Below, one piece after another: positions 1-6,142 of a DNA stretch of 6,142 nucleotides; within the stretch, counting starts at the first letter, position 1, and each line of letters opens with the position of its first letter. The notes beneath the pieces were generated by a model. It was not told where the DNA came from, did not search any database, and was given only the letters and a program-made list of their open reading frames with translations. Location: the NCBI GenBank assembly GCA_003452695.1, contig DMNP01000228.1:1217-7358 (forward strand). Reading direction: 5' to 3'. Origin of the DNA: Eggerthellaceae bacterium. GTDB lineage: Bacteria; Actinomycetota; Coriobacteriia; Coriobacteriales; Eggerthellaceae. The position numbers and the translations under genes were made by a program.

Positions 1-1691
1 CGGTGCGCCTCGTCGCGCACCTGCTTCACCAGGTACAGCGACGCCGACCCGCCCGGCAGCACCACCGGGCCCGTGTCCTGCCAGGGCACGAACAGCTCCT
101 CGTCGCGCTTGGCCAGGCCGCACAGCGCGATATCGTCGCGGTGCATCTGCTCGAACATCTGCATGGCGGCGGTAAGCTGGGGCTTGCCGCCGTCCAGGAT
201 TATCAGGTCGGGTTTCGATCCGAACCGCTCGTCGGCCATGCGCTCGTCCGAATAGCGCCGTTCCATTACCTCCTGCATGCTCAGGAAGTCGTTCGCCTCG
301 TCCAGCGGCGTCTTAATCTTGAAGCGCCGGTACTGGTTCTTGTCGGGTCTGCCGTTGGTGAACACGACCATCGACGCCACGGTGTAGCTGCCGTGGATGG
401 TGGATATGTCGAAGCATTCGATGCGCAGGGGAGGGCCGGGCAGCGCCAGGGCACTCTCCAGCTGCAGCAGGGCGTCGTTCACGCGCTTGTCCTCGTAGTT
501 CGTGCGCACCTTGTAGCGCAGCAGCGTGTGCTGGGCGTTCTTCTCGGCCAGTTCCACCAAATCCAGCTTCTCGCCGCGCTGCGGGGCGGTGAAGCGCACC
601 TTCGCGCCGTGCGCGCTGTTCAGCTTGTCGGTAAGCCAGCCGGCCATGGCCTCGTCGTCCTCGGGCAGCGTGCGCAGGATAACCTCGTGGGGTATAGACG
701 TCGTGGCATCGTAATAGCGCAGCAGGAACGCGTGCAACAGGTCGTCGTCGGGCACGTCGCTGCCGCGGTTCAAGACGAATTCGTTGGAGTTCACGATGCG
801 TCCCTCGCGCACCATGAACACGTGCACGCCGGCAATGCTGTCCTCGCGGAACAGGCCGATCACGTCGGCGTCCAGGTTGCGCGTGGAAACCGCATGCTGT
901 TTGTCCTCGAGCGACGTGACCGCGTCGATGCGCGCCTTCATGCGCGCGGCCCGTTCGAAATCCAGCTCTTCGGCGGCGGACATCATGTCGGCAGTCATCT
1001 CGTCTACGAACTCGTCGCGGCGGCCGTCCAGAAAGCGTATGACGCGGTCCACGTTCTCGCGGTACTGCTCGGGCGTCACCTGCCCGCAGCAGGCGCCCGG
1101 CCCAAGCCCCACATGCGCGTCGAAGCACGGGCGAAGCGCCGTTTCGCTGGAGAGGAAGGTGTCCAGGTCGCCCTTGTCCAGCTTGCGTTTCATGCGTTTC
1201 CATTCGGCGCAGGTGGACGAGCAGATGGGAACCACGCGCCGTGCCGCGTCCAGCATGGTGCGCGCTGCCCGCCCATCGGTATAGGGCCCGAAGTAACGCG
1301 TGTCCTTGCGGTGCTTCTCGCGCGTGTACTTTATGGCGGGGAACACGTCGCCTGTGGTAACGGCTATGAAGGGGTACGACTTGTCGTCCTTGAAGTCCGC
1401 ATTGAAGAAGGGCGCATACTCGTTTATCAGATTCTTTTCCAGCACGAGCGATTCGTGCTCGTTTTCCACCACGATGTATTCGAACGATTCGATGGCGTCT
1501 ACCAGGAGGGGAATTTTCGCCCGCTCGTCCTGGTAGTTCACGTACTGGCGCATCCGTGCGCGCAGCTGCTTTGCCTTGCCGACGTATATCACCTCGCCCT
1601 TCGCGTCCTTCCACAGGTACACCCCGGGCAGCGTCGGCACCTTTTCCAGCTCGCGCTTCAAGCGCTGTATCTTCTCGGCATGGGCATCCAT
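1..1691 (-). CDS. uvrC: UvrABC excinuclease subunit C, partial (C-terminus beyond left edge)
   Basis: UvrC is the dual-incision nuclease of cytoplasmic nucleotide excision repair; it acts on the UvrB-DNA complex left after UvrA departs. 563 codons are visible. The N-terminal GIY-YIG nuclease domain (about residues 18-97, 3' incision) shows GVY at 23-25, YVG at 36-38, the LRAR arginines (44, 46) and the EHESLVLEKNLI segment (78-89) carrying the family's catalytic Glu. A cysteine-containing segment follows (157-202), then a UVR motif for UvrB contact (about 225-258). The RNase H-like nuclease domain (5' incision) shows ECFDIS (Asp428), ILDGGKPQ (Asp500) and DEAH (His563), the family's Asp-Asp-His set; His563 is the last full codon in the window. 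The tandem HhH DNA-binding region lies off the edge (family length is roughly 600-700 residues). The ATG at 1691 is chosen because GAGGA lies 5 nt upstream, overlapping the stop codon of the preceding gene. Expression is therefore probably translationally coupled to that gene. The cysteine region departs from the usual pattern (see findings). Confidence 0.97.
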   Translation of the reverse strand, partial: MDAHAEKIQRLKRELEKVPTLPGVYLWKDAKGEVIYVGKAKQLRARMRQYVNYQDERAKIPLLVDAIESFEYIVVENEHESLVLEKNLINEYAPFFNADFKDDKSYPFIAVTTGDVFPAIKYTREKHRKDTRYFGPYTDGRAARTMLDAARRVVPICSSTCAEWKRMKRKLDKGDLDTFLSSETALRPCFDAHVGLGPGACCGQVTPEQYRENVDRVIRFLDGRRDEFVDEMTADMMSAAEELDFERAARMKARIDAVTSLEDKQHAVSTRNLDADVIGLFREDSIAGVHVFMVREGRIVNSNEFVLNRGSDVPDDDLLHAFLLRYYDATTSIPHEVILRTLPEDDEAMAGWLTDKLNSAHGAKVRFTAPQRGEKLDLVELAEKNAQHTLLRYKVRTNYEDKRVNDALLQLESALALPGPPLRIECFDISTIHGSYTVASMVVFTNGRPDKNQYRRFKIKTPLDEANDFLSMQEVMERRYSDERMADERFGSKPDLIILDGGKPQLTAAMQMFEQMHRDDIALCGLAKRDEELFVPWQDTGPVVLPGGSASLYLVKQVRDEAH

Positions 1692-1702
1692 GGGGGTCCT
1701 CA
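1692..1702 (-). promoter_or_regulatory. uvrC ribosome binding site overlapping the upstream stop codon
   Basis: Read on the minus strand this is TGAGGACCCCC followed directly by the uvrC ATG. The TGA is the stop of the upstream gene and its last bases form the Shine-Dalgarno GAGGA, five bases before the start. This fixes the uvrC start and argues for translational coupling of the two genes. Confidence 0.8.
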
Positions 1703-2518
1703 GGGCTGCGTTATGGTCTTCGCCGAGGCCACTCCGCTCGGCGACAAGATAATGGCCTGCACTTCGCCTACATAGGGCAAGTCCACGCAGAATGCGCGAT
1801 GCACCGTCGTCCCGTCGGAGGGCAGCCCCGCATCGCGGCAGAACACGAACATGTCCACGCCGACGTTCACGGCCTTCAGCATGCGCGGCTTGTCAGTCAG
1901 GCAGATAATCTCGTCCACCCTGTGGCGCTTCAGGTACGCGACGCGCGAGAGCGCGTGCGGGAAGGCCAGCGAGCCGCCGACCGAGAAGATGCCGTAGCGC
2001 TTCGAACCGCGCTGCAGGATTACTGGATCGTCGTAGCGCGAAAAGCGGCGGCTGTCCAGCACTATTACCTCTGCGCCTTTATCCCGGTAGCTTTCGGCGA
2101 TGCCCTGCGCGAAAACGGGCACGTGCTCTTCATAGGGTTCCAGCGCGGCGCCCTGCCCGTCTTCCGCGCTTGCCGAGGTTTCCGACTGCGCGCTCCCGCT
2201 TCCGTTCTGCCACTCATTCGTTGCGGCCCGGCTGCCTGCCGGGGAGGCGGGGGCGCTTGCCTCGGCCGATGGGGCCGAGGCGCCCGCGGGCGCCTCGCGG
2301 GAAGCCGCCGAGGGTTTCGGGGACGCATTTACGGGCACGACGCCATCTGCCAAGATGACGGTGTAGCCCTCCATCTCGCCCACGTAATCGTCGATATGCG
2401 TGGCCGTTACGTTCCAGCTGTGACCGACCAGCATGTACCATCCCATGGCACCGGCAGCTGCCATGCCCAAGGCGACGAGTATTACGAGCGCGAGTATTTC
2501 ACGCGTGCGTTTCTCCAT
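1700..2518 (-). CDS. Uncharacterised membrane-anchored protein upstream of uvrC; possible inactive phosphoesterase-like fold
   Basis: I do not recognise a named family. The 272-residue product starts with a short basic stretch (MEKRTRE) and one hydrophobic segment (about 8-31), predicting a type II anchor with the rest outside the membrane. A short conserved-looking part (about 35-62, with GYTVILADG at 51-59) is followed by a low-complexity Ala/Ser/Pro/Gly linker (about 64-126) and a globular domain (about 128-265). In order the globular part has GAEVIVLDSRRFSRYDD (148-164), YGIFSVGG (175-182), VDEIICLTD (201-209), VGVDMFVFC (219-227) and YVGEVQAIIL (249-258). This order and spacing resemble calcineurin-like/5'-nucleotidase phosphoesterases, where these places hold GNHEFD, vGvfGl, DvvIvLSH, vDliigGH and vGev. 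The metal-binding His/Asn are not present, so an enzyme role is doubtful. That is my inference from pattern only. A likely leaderless promoter lies directly upstream, and uvrC follows after 8 nt. A DNA-repair role is not shown; an envelope role suits the topology better. Confidence 0.88.
   Translation of the reverse strand: MEKRTREILALVILVALGMAAAGAMGWYMLVGHSWNVTATHIDDYVGEMEGYTVILADGVVPVNASPKPSAASREAPAGASAPSAEASAPASPAGSRAATNEWQNGSGSAQSETSASAEDGQGAALEPYEEHVPVFAQGIAESYRDKGAEVIVLDSRRFSRYDDPVILQRGSKRYGIFSVGGSLAFPHALSRVAYLKRHRVDEIICLTDKPRMLKAVNVGVDMFVFCRDAGLPSDGTTVHRAFCVDLPYVGEVQAIILSPSGVASAKTITQP
2259..2281. repeat. 9-bp perfect inverted repeat with 5-nt loop, overlapping the palindrome
   Basis: GCCTCGGCC (2259-2267) and GGCCGAGGC (2273-2281) are exact reverse complements around a GATGG loop. 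The right arm shares bases 2276-2281 with the adjoining 22-bp palindrome, so the two hairpins cannot form together in a single strand. Confidence 0.7.
2276..2297. repeat. Perfect 22-bp palindrome inside the linker coding region
   Basis: The two 11-base arms (CGAGGCGCCCG and its exact reverse complement) meet with no spacer. It lies in codons for the Ala/Pro/Gly-rich linker of the membrane-anchored protein. It may only reflect GC-rich codons for these residues, but a perfect 22-bp palindrome is long for chance. Confidence 0.75.
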
Positions 2519-2645
2519 GGGCCCATCTTACTTCATTGCCGGCAGCCTGACAAAGCGGCAGGTCACCAACGTGTTCGACCCGCACCGGCGGGGCTTGAGG
2601 TCGCGCCCCGCGCGCTTCCCGGACCGCGACAGGCGACTTGCGGGG
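2519..2645 (-). other. Spacer between uvrA and the unknown gene, with two weak hairpins
   Basis: Besides the promoter near its downstream end, the spacer contains two inverted repeats: GTCGCG (2600-2605) with CGCGAC (2625-2630) around a 19-base loop, starting about 15 nt after the uvrA stop, and CCCGC (2579-2583) with GCGGG (2588-2592) around a 4-base loop. Neither is followed by a T-run on the minus strand, so neither is a convincing intrinsic terminator. They could stabilise or attenuate the uvrA transcript end. An imperfect repeat CGAAC-AC-GTTGG lies at 2577-2566 on the minus strand. Confidence 0.4.
2525..2553 (-). promoter_or_regulatory. Likely sigma-A-type promoter giving a leaderless mRNA for the unknown gene and uvrC
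   Basis: On the minus strand, TTGTCA (2553-2548, five of six to the -35 consensus) is followed by a 17-base spacer and TAAGAT (2530-2525, four of six to the -10 consensus). Only GGGCCC separates the -10 from the ATG at 2518, so a usual start point 6-7 bases past the -10 would place +1 at or next to the A of the ATG. There is no strong Shine-Dalgarno: only AAGATGG, which overlaps the -10. Leaderless genes are common in Actinobacteria, which fits. Confidence 0.6.
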
Positions 2646-5531
2646 CTATTGGCCGTGCAGCATGCGCGCCAGGAACTGGCCGGTGTAGCTTTCGGGTACG
2701 GCGGCAACTTCCTCGGGTGTGCCCGAGGCCACGATGGTGCCGCCGCGTTCGCCGCCTTCGGGTCCCAGGTCGATAATCCGGTCCGCAGACTTTATCACGT
2801 CCAGGTTGTGCTCGATTACCAGCACGGTGTTGCCGGCGTCCACCAAGCGTTGCAGCACTTCCAGCAATTGGCGCACATCTTCGAAGTGGAGCCCCGTCGT
2901 GGGCTCGTCCAAGATATAGAACGTCTTTCCCGTCTGGCGTTTTTGCAGCTCGCTCGAAAGCTTCACGCGCTGGGCTTCGCCGCCGGAAAGCGTCGTTGCG
3001 GGCTGGCCGAGCCGTATGTAGCCCAGGCCCACGTCGTGGAGCGTTTCCAGCTTGCGCTTTATGCCCGGGATGTTCTTGAAGAACTCCAGCGCCTCGTCCA
3101 CCGTCATGTCCAGCACGTCGGCGATGCTCTTGCCGCGGTAGCGCACCTGCAGCGTCTCGCGGTTGTACCTCTTGCCTCCGCATTCCTCGCACGGCACGTA
3201 GATGTCGGGCAGGAAGTGCATCTCTATCTTCAGCTGCCCGTCGCCCTTGCACGCCTCGCAACGGCCGCCCTTCACGTTGAAGGAGAAGCGCCCCGGGGAG
3301 TATCCCCGCGCCTTCGATTCCGCCGTCGAGGCGAACAGGGCGCGGATGTCGTCCCAGAGGCCAATGTAGGTGGCGGGGTTCGAACGAGGGGTGCGGCCGA
3401 TGGGACTCTGGTCGATGTTAATGGCCTTGTCCACCTTCTCGAGCCCGCTTATCTTGCGATAAGGCCCCGTGCGCTTGCGTGCGCGGTTCACGCGGTTCGC
3501 CAGCAGCGGTGCCAACGTGTCGGTTACCAGCGAAGACTTGCCCGAACCGCTTACGCCCGTCACCACCGTGAACGTGCCCACCTCTATTTCCACGTCCAGG
3601 TTCTTCAGGTTGTTGGCCGTGGCTCCCGCAAGTTTCACGCAACCGCGTCCCGGCTTACGGCGCTCGGCGGGCACGGCTATGGTGCGCCTGCCCGACAGAT
3701 AGTCCGCGGTAATGGAGCCTTTCGTGCGCGCAACCTTCGCCGGGGTGCCCGCGGCCACCACGAACCCGCCCTGCTCGCCGGCGCCCGGGCCCATGTCCAC
3801 CACGTAGTCCGCGGCGCGTATGGTGTCTTCGTCGTGTTCGACCACTACCACGGTGTTGCCCAGGTCGCGCAGGTGCTTCAGCGTCTCTATCAGGCGCGCG
3901 TTGTCGCGCTGGTGCAAGCCGATGGATGGTTCGTCCAAGATGTAGAGCACTCCCATCAGCCCGGCGCCTATCTGCGTTGCCAGGCGAATGCGCTGGGCCT
4001 CTCCGCCCGAAAGCGTTGCGGTGGCCCGCTCCAGCGTAAGGTAGTCCAGGCCGACGTTCACCAGGAAGCGCAGGCGCGCCAGGATTTCCTTCACGATGGG
4101 CCCGGCAATCTGCTCGTCCTGGCCCGTGAATTCGAGCGACTCGAAGAATTCCAGCGATTCCACGGCGCTCATCTCGCACACGTCGTGAATGGACTTCCCG
4201 CCGACCGTCACGGCCAGTATCTCGGGTTTCAGGCGCTTGCCGCCGCAGGTCTTGCAGGGAATCGTGGAGAAGTATGCCTCCATCTTCTCGCGCTGCCGGT
4301 CGCTTGCGGCCTCATGCAGCTTGTCCTCGATTGCCGCAATTGCCCCGTGCCATTCTATGTACCAATAGGTCTCGCGGCCGTCCACGGTAACGTAGTCCAC
4401 GCGCACGCGGCCCTTGCATCCGTGCATGAGTGCGTCGCGCGCTTTCTTGGAAAGGTCCTCCCAGGGCGTGTCGGGCGATTCTCCCACGTGCTGCAGAACC
4501 GCGCGCAGCACCTGCGGATAGTAGTTTCCCGACTTGAAGGGCGCTATTGCTCCCTCGTTCAGCGAAAGCGTGGGGTCCGGCACGACGAGCATCGGATCCA
4601 CTTCCTCCCGGCTGCCGATGCCCAGGCATTCGGGGCAGGCGCCGTAGGGAGCGTTGAACGAGAAGTCGCGCGGCTGCAGCTCGTCCATGGAATGCCCGTG
4701 CTCGGGGCAGGCGAGTGCCAGCGAGAACAGGTGCTCGCCTTCGCGCAGGCCGCCCGTGGCGCCCGAAGACGTCGGCGTGTTCGCCGCTTCGGCGCCGTTT
4801 TCGCCAAGCAGCTGGACGAGCACCCTGCCGTCGGCAAGCGTGGTGGCCGTCTCCACCGATTCCGCTATGCGCGTCGTTGCGGATTCCTTCAGCACGACGC
4901 GGTCGACCACCACGTCTATGAAGTGCTTTATCTTCTTGTTCAGGGTGATGTCCTCGCCCGTCAGGTGCACGATCTCGCCATCGATGCGCACGCGTGCGAA
5001 GCCCTCGCGGTGCAGGTCGGCGAAGAGCTTGGTGAATTCGCCCTTGCGCCCGGTAACGATGGGGGCCATGATGATGGCGCGCGTGGAATCGCCCTCGCCG
5101 AGCTTCAGTATCTCATCGGTAACCTGGTCGGTCGTCTGCTTCCTGATAACGCGCCCGCATTCAGGGCAGTGCGGCACGCCCGTGCGGGCGAACAGCAGGC
5201 GCAGGTAATCGTATATCTCGGTGGTCGTGCCGACGGTCGAACGGGGGTTGCGGCTCGTCGTCTTCTGGTCGATGGACACGGCTGGCGAAAGACCGTCGAT
5301 GCTGTCCAGGTCCGGTTTCGACATCTGGCCCAGGAACATGCGGGCATAGCTGGAGAGGCTTTCAACGTAGCGGCGCTGTCCTTCGGCGTACATCGTGTCG
5401 AAGGCAAGCGAAGACTTCCCCGATCCCGAAAGGCCCGTTATGACGACCAGCTTGTCGCGCGGTATCGTCAGGTCGATGTTCTTCAAGTTGTGCTGCCGCG
5501 CCCCGCGAATGACGATAGCGTTCTGGCCCAT
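2646..5531 (-). CDS. uvrA: UvrABC excinuclease subunit A (DNA damage sensor ATPase), complete
   Basis: UvrA is the ABC-type ATPase that works as a dimer to scan DNA for helix-distorting lesions and load UvrB. The 961-residue product is full length for the family. Module 1 has Walker A GLSGSGKS (33-40), signature LSGGEAQR (507-514), Walker [11 protein letters not shown] (531-540, Asp533/Glu534) and the switch His567. Module 2 has Walker A GVSGSGKS (659-666), signature LSGGEAQR (848-855), Walker [11 protein letters not shown] (873-882) and His908. Between Walker A1 and signature 1 lie the UvrB-binding and insertion domains. Zinc motifs are CPEH (275-278) with CPEC (299-302), CKTC (426-429), and CEAC (758-761) with CEEC (781-784). 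The CPEH form has His where many homologues have a second Cys. A Gly/Ala/Thr/Ser-rich stretch (about 243-262) just before the first zinc motif looks like a lineage insert. The ATG at 5531 has GGGGGT 7 nt upstream and gives the standard start before [13 protein letters not shown]. The promoter and a LexA-like site lie just upstream. Confidence 0.98.
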   Translation of the reverse strand: MGQNAIVIRGARQHNLKNIDLTIPRDKLVVITGLSGSGKSSLAFDTMYAEGQRRYVESLSSYARMFLGQMSKPDLDSIDGLSPAVSIDQKTTSRNPRSTVGTTTEIYDYLRLLFARTGVPHCPECGRVIRKQTTDQVTDEILKLGEGDSTRAIIMAPIVTGRKGEFTKLFADLHREGFARVRIDGEIVHLTGEDITLNKKIKHFIDVVVDRVVLKESATTRIAESVETATTLADGRVLVQLLGENGAEAANTPTSSGATGGLREGEHLFSLALACPEHGHSMDELQPRDFSFNAPYGACPECLGIGSREEVDPMLVVPDPTLSLNEGAIAPFKSGNYYPQVLRAVLQHVGESPDTPWEDLSKKARDALMHGCKGRVRVDYVTVDGRETYWYIEWHGAIAAIEDKLHEAASDRQREKMEAYFSTIPCKTCGGKRLKPEILAVTVGGKSIHDVCEMSAVESLEFFESLEFTGQDEQIAGPIVKEILARLRFLVNVGLDYLTLERATATLSGGEAQRIRLATQIGAGLMGVLYILDEPSIGLHQRDNARLIETLKHLRDLGNTVVVVEHDEDTIRAADYVVDMGPGAGEQGGFVVAAGTPAKVARTKGSITADYLSGRRTIAVPAERRKPGRGCVKLAGATANNLKNLDVEIEVGTFTVVTGVSGSGKSSLVTDTLAPLLANRVNRARKRTGPYRKISGLEKVDKAINIDQSPIGRTPRSNPATYIGLWDDIRALFASTAESKARGYSPGRFSFNVKGGRCEACKGDGQLKIEMHFLPDIYVPCEECGGKRYNRETLQVRYRGKSIADVLDMTVDEALEFFKNIPGIKRKLETLHDVGLGYIRLGQPATTLSGGEAQRVKLSSELQKRQTGKTFYILDEPTTGLHFEDVRQLLEVLQRLVDAGNTVLVIEHNLDVIKSADRIIDLGPEGGERGGTIVASGTPEEVAAVPESYTGQFLARMLHGQ

Positions 5532-5545
5532 GGTGCGTACCCCCG
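5532..5545 (-). promoter_or_regulatory. uvrA ribosome binding site
   Basis: On the minus strand GGGGGT lies 7 bases (ACGCACC) before the ATG at 5531. It can pair with the anti-Shine-Dalgarno ACCTCC using one G-U wobble. This supports the chosen start. Confidence 0.55.
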
Positions 5546-5559
5546 GTTTCGTAAGATTT

Positions 5560-5571
5560 GAACCCGTATTC
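5560..5571. promoter_or_regulatory. Candidate LexA (SOS) operator over the uvrA -10
   Basis: GAACCCGTATTC on the plus strand fits the Gram-positive/actinobacterial LexA core GAAC-N4-GTTC with one mismatch (ATTC for GTTC). It overlaps the -10 hexamer of uvrA and its expected start point, where a repressor would block transcription. uvrA is a known LexA target in several bacteria. Whether this organism's LexA uses this core is unknown. Confidence 0.4.
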
Positions 5572-5594
5572 TACTTCACAGTGGAATATTTCAA
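5568..5594 (-). promoter_or_regulatory. Probable uvrA promoter
   Basis: TAGAAT (5573-5568, minus strand, five of six to the -10 consensus) with TTGAAA (5594-5589) upstream as a possible -35. The spacer of 15 bases is shorter than usual, so the -35 is less secure than the -10. The expected start is near 5561, giving a leader of about 30 nt. The LexA-like repeat overlaps the -10. Confidence 0.5.
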
Positions 5595-5837
5595 TAGAAT
5601 GAAACAGATGTACGTAATCATTACACAACTCGAATCTCTGGCTCAAACGGTCCCGCCATCGACCCGGCTGAGAAAACAGGTCGATTGCGCGCATGGAATG
5701 TTCACTCTGCGCAGCCCGGACGGCCAAGCGCGAGGGCAGTTCGAAGTTGCCTCCCGGCCAAGCCATGGGCGGCAGCCGCGCGAAACTGCGGAATAGACCT
5801 ATGGCCGAATACTCATCATATTAAATTCATATTTGGG

Positions 5838-6142
<305 letters not shown>

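Noticed and set aside
3..1775. A 590-codon open frame on the plus strand opposite uvrC
   Set aside because: Antisense of uvrC with the same biased composition and no domain or convincing RBS.
2579..2630. Hairpins after uvrA as an intrinsic terminator
   Set aside because: The stems are short or have a long loop, and no T-run follows on the minus strand.
2433..5561. A 1042-codon open frame on the plus strand opposite uvrA
   Set aside because: It is the antisense of a certain UvrA gene, kept open by GC-biased third positions; its product is rich in Arg/His/Val/Ala with no recognisable motif.
5362..5766. A 134-codon minus-strand frame starting upstream of uvrA
   Set aside because: It runs into uvrA out of frame for about 170 bases and would cover the uvrA promoter and RBS; no motif is seen.
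5599..5796. A 65-codon plus-strand open frame ([10 protein letters not shown]...) in the uvrA-gap spacer
   Set aside because: No Shine-Dalgarno, codon use more mixed than that of the neighbours, and no recognisable motif. It is not excluded as a gene remnant.

Overview
The window is bacterial, GC-rich and gene-dense. It holds the partial uvrC, an uncharacterised membrane-anchored gene and uvrA, all on the minus strand, then a 406-nt divergent intergenic region and the first 68 codons of a type I glyceraldehyde-3-phosphate dehydrogenase gene (gap) on the plus strand. GC-rich coding, the style of the UvrA and UvrC proteins, the uvrA - unknown gene - uvrC order, gap next door and a probable leaderless promoter all fit an actinobacterial genome, most likely class Coriobacteriia (Eggerthella/Slackia-like). 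The class is inferred from general knowledge; there is no rRNA or other decisive marker here.

Layout. Positions 1-1691 (minus) are UvrC, starting at 1691 and running off the left edge after 563 codons, so the C-terminal HhH region is missing. Positions 1700-2518 (minus) encode a 272-residue protein with one N-terminal transmembrane anchor, an Ala/Ser/Pro-rich linker and an extracytoplasmic domain. It ends 8 nt before the uvrC start, and the uvrC Shine-Dalgarno overlaps its stop codon, so the two are almost certainly co-translated. Positions 2519-2645 form a 127-nt spacer with a good sigma-A-type promoter whose expected start point falls on or beside the ATG of the unknown gene (a likely leaderless mRNA). 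Positions 2646-5531 (minus) are complete UvrA, 961 residues, with both ABC ATPase modules and its zinc-binding motifs. Positions 5532-5937 are the divergent regulatory region: the uvrA promoter with a LexA-like inverted repeat over its -10, and on the other side a gap leader with two predicted hairpins. Positions 5938-6142 (plus) are the start of gap.

UvrA finds DNA lesions and loads UvrB; UvrC then cuts on both sides of the lesion. Two of the three excision-repair subunits are therefore encoded together, but they appear to be split into two transcription units, with uvrC expressed together with an unknown envelope-facing protein. gap is divergent and belongs to central glycolysis. No mobile element, CRISPR array, tRNA or rRNA was seen. 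The items most worth following up are the unknown protein, which shows the motif order of a calcineurin-like phosphoesterase but lacks the catalytic residues, its leaderless promoter, and the altered cysteine region of UvrC.
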